NCBI GenBank assembly: GCA_963785065.1
Contig: CAWATX010000002.1
Location: forward strand, 1,612,001-1,676,000
Direction: 5' to 3'
Length of the DNA: 64,000 nucleotides
Source of the DNA: CAVSRC01 sp963785065
Lineage (GTDB): Bacteria > Pseudomonadota > Alphaproteobacteria > Rhizobiales > Kaistiaceae
The notes under the pieces are model-generated. The model was not told the origin of the DNA. It ran no database searches and was given only the letters and a program-made list of their open reading frames with translations. Shown piece by piece: positions 7,941 through 16,169 of the stretch (position 1 is the first letter of the stretch; every line of letters starts with the position of its first letter). A program made the translations under genes and the position numbers.

Positions 7941-8924
7941 ATGGCACTCAGCGTTCTCTATGTCGGCGGCACTGGCCAGATTTCTCTTCCCTGCGTGCAA
8001 TCCTCGGTCGCGGCCGGCCACAAAGTCACCGTGCTCAATCGCGGCAAGACTTCCGAGCCCCTGCCGAAAGGCGTAGAGATGCTCGTCGGCGACATGAACA
8101 GCGACGCCTATGGCGCGCTCGGCGACCGCCATTTCGACGTCGTCGCCCAGTTTCGGCTCTACAAGCCAGAGCAGATGAAGCGCGATATCGCGACCTTCGC
8201 CGGCAAGACCGGACAATACGTCTTCATCTCGTCCGCGTCGGCCTACCAGAAGCCGGTGCAGGCCTTCATGATGACCGAGCGCACACCGCTGGATAATCCC
8301 TACTGGGAATACAGCCGGAACAAGATCGCCTGCGAGAAGCTGCTGCGCGACCAGAGTGCCTTGCCCTACACCATCGTGCGGCCGAGCCACACCGTACGGA
8401 CGATGATGCCGATTGAAGTGGGCGACGCCGACAATGCCATCCGCCGCATGATCGCCGGCAAGCCGGTAATCGTCACTGGTGACGGCTCGTCGCTGTGGAC
8501 GGTCACCCGCTCCGTCGATGTAGCGCGGCCCCTGGTCCGCCTGTTCGGCAATAGCAAGGCGCTCGGCGACGACTTCCACATCACCACCGACCGCCCCTTC
8601 ACCTGGAACCAGATCCACGAGGCCATCGCGCGCGGCTTCGGTGTCGAGGCCAAACACGCCTATGTGCCGACCGATGTGCTGGTCTCCTACGAGAAGGAAT
8701 GGGAGGGACCGCTGATGGGCGACAAGACGTGGTGCGCCATCTACGATAACTCCAAGATCAAGAGCGTCGCCGGTTCGTTCGAAGCGTCCGAGGACATCGA
8801 CGAGATACTCCACGACTCGGTCGTGCACGCCAAGGAGCGCCTCGCCGGGCCAGCGCCCGCCGCGAGTGCCGAAGACCGTCTCATCGACAAGATCATCGCA
8901 GCGCAGGCCGCTGTGCGGGCCTGA
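7941..8924 (+). CDS. NAD-dependent epimerase/dehydratase family protein (atypical SDR)
   Basis: A 327-residue protein. LSVLYVGGTGQISLPCVQ holds a GGTGxxS variant of the nucleotide-binding motif, followed by AAGHKVTVLNRGKT and DFHITTDRPFTWNQIHEAI. The region FISSASAYQKP and NKIACEKLL corresponds to the catalytic segment, but the usual YxxxK is replaced (YSRNK). It therefore resembles the atypical SDRs related to chloroplast RNA-binding or isoflavone-reductase-like proteins rather than a classical epimerase. It is transcribed away from the minus-strand epimerase with a 280-bp divergent gap, and GAAGGA lies about 10 bp before the ATG. The substrate is unknown. Confidence 0.82.
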   Translation: MALSVLYVGGTGQISLPCVQSSVAAGHKVTVLNRGKTSEPLPKGVEMLVGDMNSDAYGALGDRHFDVVAQFRLYKPEQMKRDIATFAGKTGQYVFISSASAYQKPVQAFMMTERTPLDNPYWEYSRNKIACEKLLRDQSALPYTIVRPSHTVRTMMPIEVGDADNAIRRMIAGKPVIVTGDGSSLWTVTRSVDVARPLVRLFGNSKALGDDFHITTDRPFTWNQIHEAIARGFGVEAKHAYVPTDVLVSYEKEWEGPLMGDKTWCAIYDNSKIKSVAGSFEASEDIDEILHDSVVHAKERLAGPAPAASAEDRLIDKIIAAQAAVRA

Positions 8925-9130
8925 TAGGGGGCCGTGCCGGCAGTCGGGCGCCAACCTGTCTGTGGCTGAATTTCCCTGTTCTCAGCGAATTTCCAATGAA
9001 ATTGGCCCTTTCGTGACTCCTCGCTTACCAGCCGCGTTTCCTCTGCCGCGTTCTTTCCGATTTCGAGCCTTGGCCACAGCCCCCTCTGCCCGAGGTCCTC
9101 GCTGGTCCATCGGTTGCGGAAGTGATCTGA

Positions 9131-9398
9131 GCACCATCTTTCATCCAGCCGGAGGTAGACCAAGACGGAAGCAGCCGGGGTCCTCGAACAGGCAGATGGA
9201 TTTATATCCACGCGACTGCACAAGAGCTTGGACTCGTCGGCGCGGTTTCGGTTAGTCAACATCGCTGAGTGGTCAACGCCCCGGCACTTCCAAGCCGCCA
9301 TGCAATCCGACATTTTCAAGTCATTCAGTGCAAAGTTGAGCTTCGCTGCCAATCCGAGCCTGTACCAAGTGGTCGTGGCAATCCCGGAGGAAGCCTGA
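9131..9398 (+). pseudogene. decayed antibiotic-biosynthesis-monooxygenase (ABM) domain gene
   Basis: From 9162 to the stop at 9396-9398 an open segment reads ADGFISTRLHKSLDSSARFR and then VNIAEWSTPRHFQAAMQ, ending FAANPSLYQVVVAIPEEA. This matches the conserved second half of ABM ferredoxin-fold proteins (GF.STRLHRSL...RF..VNVAEW). In this frame a TAG lies at 9156, and the preceding part (PEVDQ, around 9149-9163) is in another frame. The 5' half is therefore broken by at least one frameshift and probably a small deletion. The stop is three bases before the GTG of the following membrane-protein gene, so the two once formed an operon. Assignment is by motif similarity only. Confidence 0.5.
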
Positions 9399-9401
9399 CT
9401 A

Positions 9402-9779
9402 GTGCCGTCGCTTAGCACAGCGAAGACGATGTTGCGGTGGCTCAATGTCGGCCTCAGGGGCATCATGGAAACGGGCATCGTGGTGGCGTTCGCCATCTGG
9501 GGCTACCACGCTGCCTCGGGTGTGATGGTGATTGCACTCGCTATCGTCGTGCCTGCACTGGGCTTCGGCTTCTGGGGAGCGGTGGATTTCCATCAAGCGG
9601 GAACGTTCAGTAAGCCCCTCCGCCTCGCTCAGGAACTGATCATCTCCATGCTGGCGGCTTTCGCTTTGCACCTCGTCGGCCAACCAATATGGGCATGGGC
9701 ATTGGTGATCCTCTCAATCGTCCATCACGCGGCGGTGTACGCACTGGGCGGACGATTGCTGAAGAAGGAAACGAGGTGA
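9402..9779 (+). CDS. small YrdB-like (DUF2568) membrane protein
   Basis: A 125-residue protein with four predicted membrane helices: GIMETGIVVAFAIWGYHA, VMVIALAIVVPALGFGFWGA, LAQELIISMLAAFALHLVG and WAWALVILSIVHHAAVYALG. Spacing and motifs such as the WG after helix 2 and PLRLAQEL before helix 3 match the YrdB/DUF2568 family, whose function is not established. The start is GTG, with GGAGGAAGCC 10-15 bases upstream inside the end of the decayed ABM gene. It is located in the inner membrane. Confidence 0.72.
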   Translation: MPSLSTAKTMLRWLNVGLRGIMETGIVVAFAIWGYHAASGVMVIALAIVVPALGFGFWGAVDFHQAGTFSKPLRLAQELIISMLAAFALHLVGQPIWAWALVILSIVHHAAVYALGGRLLKKETR

Positions 9780-9860
9780 GCGTGGTCGTGCTGGATTCGA
9801 TCAAGATTGACGGTTGCGCGAGCCGACTTGGCGCTGTTTCGCGTGGCTGGCAAAAAAGAA

Positions 9861-9891
9861 GCGTCGGACCGGCGGGTTCCGGTACCGACGC
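9861..9891 (-). terminator. intrinsic terminator read on the minus strand
   Basis: The stem pairs 9861-9872 with 9879-9891 (12 bp with one bulged A at 9884) around the loop CGGGTT. On the minus strand it is followed directly by TTCTTTTTT (9851-9860), a classical U-tract. No minus-strand protein gene ends here; the nearest one upstream is Irr, ending at 10499. It may end an unannotated RNA. Confidence 0.55.
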
Positions 9892-10498
9892 CTCCCTTAA
9901 CACCAAGCGGGACCTTCTCTCCCTAGGCCGCAAAAAGGCGCCCCAGCGGGCCACGTCTTGTTGCCGGTGCCAAAACCCCCGTCTCAACCGCTAACACGCC
10001 GGTCGGGAGGTTTTGTCTGCCAGCTGTTCACAGCTTATGTGGATAGCCGTTGCCCAACAAGTTCACCGACGAACTTTGTCCCCCGCCTGCTCGGCAGGTC
10101 GCACTTTTCGGTGGCCGAGACAGAAACTCGCTGAGAGCGGCATTCGCTCGTAGGACACTGACGGTCACGGAGATGCTCCATGCCGATCTTAACGCGAACC
10201 TCGGGCGGCCGGACACAACGCAGTAGGCGGAAGCTCAAGAACGTGATCCGGTGTCTGAAAAAGGGTTGGTCGAGCGGCCGAACACGCGGCACAAGCTGTC
10301 ATTGGCAGAGCTAGGGCGTGGCTGTGATCGCCCAGAAGGATGCGCGATGCTCAGCCGCTCGTGTCGGAATTACAGCCCCCGATCCTTAACAGATCGTTAA
10401 GAACAGACACCCAGTGCTTCCGGGCACGGGCCGTTGAGACACGATCCGAGGTCAAACGGGCGCGACGCGACCCAGACTACCGACGGTGCAAATGTCCG
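9892..10498. other. intergenic stretch without a recognisable gene
   Basis: No open frame here has coding character or recognisable similarity on either strand. The part next to the terminator (9892-10020) has runs such as AAAACCCCC and GGCGCCCC that could fold as a minus-strand RNA, but no known RNA family was recognised. Confidence 0.4.
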
Positions 10499-10951
10499 TT
10501 AGGGGATGCGGTGCATCCGTACCACCACGTCGACCCGGCTGATGCCATAGCCAAGCGGAGGTTGCGGTACGTGTTCAACGCCCATCTTCCCGGATGGAAT
10601 ATCCACCAGCGCGTTGTCATCCTCGATGAAAAGATGATGGTGCTCGGCGGTGTTGGTGTCGAAGTAGGTCCTGGACCGGTCGACCGCCACCTCGCGCAGC
10701 AAACCGGCGCCGGTGAACTGGTGGAGCGTGTTGTAGATGGTCGCCAGCGACACCGGAACGTGGGCGAGCAGGGCTTCCTGCTGCAGGGTTTCCGCCGACA
10801 GGTGGCGATGGCCCCTGCCGAACAACAGCTTTGCCAAGGCCAGCCGCTGCCGTGTTGGACGGAGGCCAGCTTGCCGCAGCATGGCACGAATCTGCGTTTG
10901 GCTGATCGCCACCGCGTCGTGCCCCTCATGCGCATGCACGTAGCTGTTCAT
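10499..10951 (-). CDS. irr: Irr-type Fur family transcriptional regulator (iron/haem responsive)
   Basis: A 150-residue Fur-fold protein. The winged-helix part is RAMLRQAGLRPTRQRLALAK, then HLSAETLQQEA and VSLATIYNTLHQFTGAGLL (recognition helix). The dimerisation part contains TYFDTNTAEHHHLFIED with the HHH cluster typical of Irr proteins, which bind haem rather than iron, and ends PLGYGISRVDVVVRMHR. In rhizobia Irr controls haem synthesis and iron uptake and is degraded or inactivated when haem is abundant. The start was placed at 10951 because GAGGTAG lies five bases ahead; a GTG 21 bp further up is possible. The N-terminal haem motif (GCPWHD) of Bradyrhizobium Irr is absent. It stands alone between decayed regions, so it may be a second irr copy. 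Confidence 0.85.
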   Translation of the reverse strand: MNSYVHAHEGHDAVAISQTQIRAMLRQAGLRPTRQRLALAKLLFGRGHRHLSAETLQQEALLAHVPVSLATIYNTLHQFTGAGLLREVAVDRSRTYFDTNTAEHHHLFIEDDNALVDIPSGKMGVEHVPQPPLGYGISRVDVVVRMHRIP

Positions 10952-11399
10952 CTCTACCTCATTAATCTGCACTCATATTCAATTGGTTGTATGCGAAAAG
11001 AAGCCCGCCTCTTTTGAGCCAGATCAATTCAAAAGTGGACCTATAGAGGCGAACACAGAATCCGTATGACGAAGAGCCGCGCTCCGGCGCGTCGGCGAAA
11101 TCGATGGACCGCTGAAAGTTGTCTGATCACACCGGCGGAAGCGGTCGCCACCGTCGGACGGCAGTTCATGGCCCGTCAGCTTACGTGCGGCTTGATGGGA
11201 TCACGTGCCGAACTCAGCGGTGCGGTATCGTGGGCGAAACCCACGACCCCACATGGCCGAGCCGCTGTTACCCGGTTGGCAGCCCCATAACCAGCGATCC
11301 TCCGAGCAAGGACAACCAAGCAAGAGTACCAGGGCGGCGGCGGTGATCCCGGCTGCCTTGACGAGCTTTGCTGTCCTCGGCGAATCGACACCGGCAATG
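10952..11399. other. Irr promoter region and non-coding remainder
   Basis: The first 90 bases contain the AT-rich Irr promoter region (ATACAACCAATTGAATAT on the minus strand around 10977-10994). The rest, to 11399, has open frames on both strands but none with a ribosome site or recognisable domain. It adjoins the 3' break of the recombinase pseudogene. Confidence 0.35.
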
Positions 11400-11757
11400 C
11401 AATGGGGACGCCGCGATCGTTGAGGGCACCGGCTAGGCCGCGCAGATCGGTCATCCCGGCGGCTTGCAGCGAATTGACAATCGACAGCAGATTGGCTGCG
11501 AACGGTTTCGCCTCTTCCGTCATCGCCCGGCGCCCCGCTGCGGCGGCCTCCGCCGCATTGCGCCGGTTGCCGAGCCTCGCACCGCGAGCCTCCTTCGCCG
11601 CCAGCGCTGCTTTTGTTCGCTCCGAGATAGGCGACGTTCCTTCTCGGCCAATGTAGCGTAGATGTGCAGCATGGACGATCGGCATCCCGCCCTACGGTGG
11701 CGATGAACAGCACACGCTGGATGATCAGGACTTATAGCGACGTCATACCGACCCGCG
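11400..11757 (-). pseudogene. serine recombinase (resolvase) fragment with frameshifts
   Basis: Pieces in two frames align with the intact recombinase at 12617-13333. SSMLHIYATLAEKERR (around 11630-11670) is followed after a 1-2 base slip by ISERTKAALAAKEARGARLG and MTEEAKPFAANLLSIVNSLQ, then LRGLAGALNDRGV. After NDRGV (about 11403) the similarity stops, so the C-terminal HTH region (GGRWHVSNVRNLLRR) is missing. Upstream, the helix that should read DVAFISGLMAQ is scrambled, with several base losses. The catalytic N-terminal part is absent. This is a dead third member of the recombinase family repeated in this window. Confidence 0.8.
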
Positions 11758-12149
11758 CGACCCAAGCAGCGACGCCGGCTCGGCTTACAGGCTGACGATG
11801 GAGAGCTCGACAGCCGCCGCCGTCGTGCCGTTGTTCAGCCAGAAGTGTGGCGTCGGTGGACCGAACAATCGAATTTCCGCCGTGCCGCGGAAATCCGACG
11901 CTGGGCTCCTCGTCCTGCCGGCATTTCGGCTGTGCGGGATAGCCCTCAATGGGCGGATTTGGCCATTATCCCCGCATAGCGTCAAGGTCGCCGCGCGGCC
12001 GGTACGCAGGGTGGCATGAAAGTCGGCGGTCTAGCCGCTTCCCGGTCTTGCACTATCGTCAGTTTTGCCCAGTTCGCGGCTTGGGCCACCAAGGTTAGAA
12101 TTCGTTGCATTGCCGTTCCCAAATTCAGCGGCCGCGTAGGTGGAATCAC
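11758..12149. other. gap between recombinase debris and a small gene
   Basis: Open frames exist on both strands (for example 11785-11985 minus) but none has a start-proximal ribosome site or recognisable domain. It is probably non-coding. Confidence 0.35.
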
Positions 12150-12491
12150 TTGGCTATCTTAAGGAAATCCCGTGATGCGCAGCTGCAATCGTGCATCGAC
12201 GCAATTGCCGCTCTCGTCAAACTCGGAAACGGGATTGCCGGGGACTTCGAAGAAACAAACGATCTCGAGAAGATGGCGGTACACGCGCCGCAATGGACCG
12301 AGGCAGTCACCGATTTCCTCGCCGAAAACCTAGGGAAAGAATGCGCGGCTCGCTTTAGGAACGCACCGGCTTATACCTATGCGCTGCCTAACCGCGGCTT
12401 CATCGGCAACAGTTACTGGCAACAAATCGAGGGCAAGCTGAGAACTCTCTCCCACATCCTCGCCCAACTCCGCCAACGGGAGCCTAGTTGA
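12150..12491 (+). CDS. hypothetical protein, 113 residues
   Basis: A compact soluble protein, mostly helical: SRDAQLQSCIDAIAALVKLG, then DFLAENLGKECAARFRNA and IGNSYWQQIEGKLRTLSHIL. No known domain was recognised. The start is taken as TTG at 12150 because AGGTGG stands six bases before it and the sequence becomes protein-like from there; no ATG is suitably placed. It lies alone among recombinase fragments, so it may be cargo of the mobile DNA. No function is proposed. Confidence 0.55.
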   Translation: MAILRKSRDAQLQSCIDAIAALVKLGNGIAGDFEETNDLEKMAVHAPQWTEAVTDFLAENLGKECAARFRNAPAYTYALPNRGFIGNSYWQQIEGKLRTLSHILAQLRQREPS

Positions 12492-12609
12492 CTGAGGCCG
12501 GCGACGGGCGCGGCACCGACGCTGCCCTAAACAGGGTCAGTATCGTCTTAGCGGCGTTTTGCTTTTCGAAGACAAGGCATTTTCAGCGCCAACAGGGCAA
12601 AAAGCCAAT

Positions 12610-13218
12610 TTCCCGCCTATGAAAAGGTCGCCGACCGCCTGAGCAGATTGCGCACGTTCGAGACGTGCCAGCGTCCGCCGCGGGCGGTCCGGACACCGCG
12701 ATCGTTGAGGGCACCGGCCAGGCCACGCAGATCGGTCACGCCGGTCACCCTCAGCGAATTGACCATCGGCAGGACGTTGGCCGCAAAGGCATCGGCCTCT
12801 TCCGTCAGCGTGCGGTGCCCTGCTGCAGCGGCTTCCGCCGGATTGCGCCGATTGCCGAGCTTGGCGCCCTGAGCCTTCCTCGCGGCCAAGGCCGCCTTGG
12901 TTCGTTCCGAGATCAGCCGGCGTTCCTTCTCGGCCAGTGCAGCGTAGAGGTGCAGCATGAAGGGATCGGCGTCTCGTCCCAGTTCGGCGACGATGAACGG
13001 CACATGTTGGGCCATCAGACCCGATATGAAGGCCACGTCGCGGGAGAGCCGATCGAGTTTGGCCACTATGACCGGGCATTTGTGTTGCCGCCCTGTGGTC
13101 AACGCTGCCGCAAGCTGGGGCCTTCGATCCAGGGCATCGCTCCCTTTGCCGGTCTCGACCTCGATGAACTCGGCGGTCAGATCGAACCCCTCGGCAGCGG
13201 CGAACCGGGTCACGGACT
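12610..13218. repeat. 609-bp recombinase repeat, copy 1
   Basis: This stretch aligns without gaps to 44241-44849 (constant offset 31631) and appears over 90% identical by eye. The match starts at TTCCCGCCTATGAAAAGG and ends abruptly after TCACGGACT. Both copies are in the same orientation. Confidence 0.85.
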
Positions 13219-13333
13219 CCCGCTGGGCCTCGATGCCCAGCCCTGATCGGCCCTGGCGGGCGGTGGAAACGCGGTAATAGGCAATAGCTTGTTGCAATGC
13301 GACAAACTCAGTGGCCGTTTGTACAAAACGCAT
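12617..13333 (-). CDS. serine recombinase (resolvase/invertase family)
   Basis: A 238-residue protein. The catalytic domain begins AIAYYRVSTARQGRSGLGIE, with the nucleophilic Ser in YRVST. It continues FIEVETGKGSDALDRRPQL and VIVAKLDRLSRDVAFISGLM (the DRLSR motif), then AALAEKERRLISERTKAALA (long E helix). A short C-terminal DNA-binding region follows, with RTARGGRWHVSNVRNLLRR. It is probably a functional resolvase or transposon recombinase, cutting DNA at staggered dinucleotides. It is the only intact copy of three in the window; the others are at 11400-11757 and 44248-44850. No partner transposase is present. The start at 13333 lacks a strong ribosome site. Confidence 0.85.
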   Translation of the reverse strand: MRFVQTATEFVALQQAIAYYRVSTARQGRSGLGIEAQRESVTRFAAAEGFDLTAEFIEVETGKGSDALDRRPQLAAALTTGRQHKCPVIVAKLDRLSRDVAFISGLMAQHVPFIVAELGRDADPFMLHLYAALAEKERRLISERTKAALAARKAQGAKLGNRRNPAEAAAAGHRTLTEEADAFAANVLPMVNSLRVTGVTDLRGLAGALNDRGVRTARGGRWHVSNVRNLLRRSATFS

Positions 13334-13625
13334 ACCACCGTTTGCGTCTTGTACGTAGTCAACTATCTGGCGGAAAAGGGGAATTTCATTCCCTCGGCGG
13401 GGAAAGCCTACGCCTTATCCGAAGTCGAGCCACCATTTGCCCGTCGCTCACAGAAGCTTCATTGGCGGCAGGTGATGTCCGCAATTTGGGGAAAAGCAGA
13501 AAACCCCGCGGGCGGTTCAGACGTCAGAGATGCGCCACAAGCAGACTTCTATCGGCGCAATCTGGTCGCAGGTCGCCCGTGTAGTGACCGGGTTTGTCCT
13601 GCCGAGGCCATCTTGGCGACGCTGG

Positions 13626-14396
13626 CTATGCCGCCTTCCGTCCCAAAGCCGTTTCGATATTGCGCGCCGAACGGCGCACCTCATCGGCCAGCCTGTCGGT
13701 TTCCGCGCGCGCCCTTGTCTCGGGCAGGACGATCGAGATGGTCGCCACGCAGGTCCCGGTCTCATCGCAGATGGGTGCGGCGATACAGGCAACGGCGAAT
13801 TCGGAGGCACTCATCTGGACAGCCAGCCGCTCATGGAACTCACGGCCCGACAGCTCGGCAAGTTTGACTGGATCGGTCTCGGCTTTTCCTGTGGTTGACG
13901 GCTTGGCGATCTGTCTGAATATGTGGATTCGTTCCTGCTCGTCGAGATGGCCGAGCAACAGGCGGCCTGATGCGGTCCAGTTGAGCGGAACGCGCGTGCC
14001 GACATCGGAGGCGACATTGAAATGGTCCTCGCCGCGCGACATACCGATCACCGTCATCATGTCTTCGTCGCGGGCACAGATCTGAACCGTTTCGCCCAGC
14101 CGTTCGGCCAGCGCCTCCATCTCACGCTTGGCCTCGTTGAACACATTCATGTGAGAGCGGTAGGTCAGCCCGTAGCGCATCAGCCGCGGGCCAAGCCATA
14201 CCGAGCTCTCGCCGATGCGCGTGAGCATCGAGCGTTCGACCAGTTCGTCGACGATCTTGTAGATGGTCGAGGCAGGCGCGCCGGTCTTCTGCGCCAGGTC
14301 ATAGGAACTCATCGGCTGCTGGCGCTCGGTCAAGACGTCAAGGATCTGTAGCGCTCGGTCGATGGCACCGACGCGTTTCCTCGTCTCGTTTGTCAT
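13626..14396 (-). CDS. IclR family transcriptional regulator
   Basis: A 256-residue protein. The N-terminal winged helix reads VGAIDRALQILDVLTERQQP and then SSYDLAQKTGAPASTIYKIV. The C-terminal ligand-binding domain includes PLNWTASGRLLLGHLDEQER and SASEFAVACIAAPICDETGT, as in IclR/KdgR-type effector domains. It is transcribed divergently from the Dpp-type transporter operon across a 146-bp gap, the usual arrangement for a local regulator. The effector is probably the imported compound or a breakdown product. AATTCTATA at 14417-14425, just upstream of its start, resembles half of the GntR-type motif nearer the left end, but the two regulators are unrelated. Confidence 0.9.
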   Translation of the reverse strand: MTNETRKRVGAIDRALQILDVLTERQQPMSSYDLAQKTGAPASTIYKIVDELVERSMLTRIGESSVWLGPRLMRYGLTYRSHMNVFNEAKREMEALAERLGETVQICARDEDMMTVIGMSRGEDHFNVASDVGTRVPLNWTASGRLLLGHLDEQERIHIFRQIAKPSTTGKAETDPVKLAELSGREFHERLAVQMSASEFAVACIAAPICDETGTCVATISIVLPETRARAETDRLADEVRRSARNIETALGRKAA

Positions 14397-14542
14397 CAGT
14401 CGCTCCCGCCCAAATGAATTCTATAACTATGGAAAGTGATCCGAAGGTCAATCCGGCGGTCGTGCTCCGGCGCCAATCTTGACGTGGATTAGGGATACAG
14501 GTACGCTGTTGTAGCATATAATGCATAGTAATGGAGGAATCC
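14397..14542. promoter_or_regulatory. divergent control region of IclR gene and transporter operon
   Basis: A 146-bp AT-richer gap. It contains GAATTCTATAACTATGG (14416-14432) near the IclR start and TAGCATATAATGCATAG (14513-14529) just before the binding-protein gene. The latter includes the near-palindrome GCATATAATGC and a good -10-like TATAAT. GGAGGA precedes the ATG at 14543. The IclR operator is probably in this interval. Confidence 0.5.
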
Positions 14543-16087
14543 ATGAAATTCAAGGCCCTCTTCAAGTCAACCCTGCTGGCCCCGCTGTTGGCGGCCAGCG
14601 CGCTTACTGTGCAGGTGCCGGCGACGCTTGCCGCCGGCACGGTGAACGTGGCCATCGTCGGCGAGGCGGACACGCTTGACCCGATGGTCTCGACCAAGGA
14701 CGTGGTCTCGATCGTCACCCAGCACATCGTCGAGACGCTCTACACGTTCGACGGCAACTGGGCGGTGGCGCCGCTTCTGGCCAAGGACATGCCGACCATC
14801 TCGGATGGCGGCAAGGTCTATGACATTCCGCTCAGGCAGGGGATCACCTTCCAGGACGGCTCGACGATGGATTCGGCCGACGTGGTCGCCTCGCTCGATC
14901 GCTGGCTGAAGGTGGCCAGCCGCGGCAAGACCGTCGCCGACAAGGTGCAGAGCATCGAGGCCACCGGCCCCTATGCGGTTCGCATCACCATGACGCAACC
15001 CTATGCGCCGCTGATGTCGCTGCTCGCCTTCTCCAATTCGGCCGCGGCGATCTACCCGGAAGAGATCGTCAAGGGCGCCGGCGACACGCTCTCCAAGGTG
15101 GTCGGCACCGGCCCCTATAAGGTCGGCGCGCACGTCCCCGACCAGTATCTGCAGCTTGTCCGCTTCAAGGGCTTCGTGCCGCGCGACGACGCCGCCAGCG
15201 GCTGGGCCGGCAAACGCGGCCAGGTGCCGGACGAGATCCGCTTCATCCCGGTGCCCGATGCCAATACCCGCGTCGAAGGCCTGCTGTCCGGCCAGTTCGA
15301 TTTTGCCGACGGCCTGCCGGCCGAGAGCTATGACCGCATCGCCAGCTCCGATGTCGCCAAGCCGCTGCTCCTGGCACCATTCGGCTGGCCGGTCTGGGCG
15401 ATCAACCACAAGGCGGGTCTGCTGACCAACCTCAAGATCCGCCAGGCGCTGCTTGCCGCCCTGCCGTTCGACGACATGCTCTTTGCCGCCTTCGGCGACG
15501 ACAAGTTCTTCAAGGTCGATGGGGCGATGTACCCGCAAGGCTGGTTCTGGAACACGGAGGCTGGTACCGACCTCTACAACCAGAATGACCCGAAGAAGGC
15601 AGGGGAGCTACTCAAGGAGGCCGGCTATGACGGCACGCCCTTGCGCATCCTCACCTCGCGCCAGTACGAGTTCCACTACAAGATGGCCGAGGTGGCCAAG
15701 CAGGCGCTCGAAGCGGCCGGCTTCAAGGTCCAGATGGACGTGGTCGACTGGGCGACGCTCGGCCAGCGCCGCAACGATCCGGCGCTGTGGGACGTCTACA
15801 TCACCCACTCGCCCTTCCTGCCCGAGCCGGCTCTGACCGACATGTGGTTCCCGAGCTCGCGCATCGGATGGGACACGCCGGCGGAAGTCGCTCTGGCCGA
15901 CCAGTTCGCCACCGAGACCGATCCGGCGAAGCGCAAGGAGATCTTCGCCAAGATGCAGACCGAGAATTTCGAGGACGTCGGCTTCATCAAGATCGGCAAC
16001 TTCAATGCGCTGGAGGGTGCGTCCAAGAAGCTCGACGGTGTCACACCGTCGCCCTGGCCGTTCTTCTGGAATGCCTCGAAGGAGTAG
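14543..16087 (+). CDS. ABC transporter substrate-binding protein, family 5 (peptide/nickel type)
   Basis: A 514-residue periplasmic binding protein. The signal peptide runs MKFKALFKSTLLAPLLAASA to about residue 32 (TLAAG). It is followed by the family-5 opening VNVAIVGEADTLDPMVSTKD and the signature region DIPLRQGITFQDGSTMDSAD (the F.DG..F.A.D motif), with GPYKVGA and LTNLKIRQALLAALPFDDML later on. Length and layout match DppA/OppA-like proteins, which bind peptides, opines, glutathione or modified amino acids. GGAGG lies at the right distance before the ATG at 14543; an in-frame ATG 12 bases earlier lacks one. It is the first gene of the IclR-linked operon. Confidence 0.92.
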   Translation: MKFKALFKSTLLAPLLAASALTVQVPATLAAGTVNVAIVGEADTLDPMVSTKDVVSIVTQHIVETLYTFDGNWAVAPLLAKDMPTISDGGKVYDIPLRQGITFQDGSTMDSADVVASLDRWLKVASRGKTVADKVQSIEATGPYAVRITMTQPYAPLMSLLAFSNSAAAIYPEEIVKGAGDTLSKVVGTGPYKVGAHVPDQYLQLVRFKGFVPRDDAASGWAGKRGQVPDEIRFIPVPDANTRVEGLLSGQFDFADGLPAESYDRIASSDVAKPLLLAPFGWPVWAINHKAGLLTNLKIRQALLAALPFDDMLFAAFGDDKFFKVDGAMYPQGWFWNTEAGTDLYNQNDPKKAGELLKEAGYDGTPLRILTSRQYEFHYKMAEVAKQALEAAGFKVQMDVVDWATLGQRRNDPALWDVYITHSPFLPEPALTDMWFPSSRIGWDTPAEVALADQFATETDPAKRKEIFAKMQTENFEDVGFIKIGNFNALEGASKKLDGVTPSPWPFFWNASKE

Positions 16088-16104
16088 AACGGGTACGAAA
16101 GCAT

Positions 16105-16135
16105 GCGACGGGGCCGCTCCGGCGGGCCCCGTCGC
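16105..16135 (+). terminator. 11-bp stem-loop after the binding-protein gene
   Basis: 16105-16115 pairs with 16125-16135 around a nine-base loop. No T-run follows. Like the stem at 3248-3276, it separates a binding-protein gene from its permease genes and probably adjusts expression ratios. Confidence 0.5.
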
Positions 16136-16169
16136 GCGCACCCCATGATCGCCTTCGGAGACAGCCGGC

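Noticed and set aside
8741..9496. A 251-codon minus-strand frame over the end of the SDR gene and the ABM remnant
   Set aside because: It spans the certain plus-strand SDR gene and the gap, with no ribosome site or domain.
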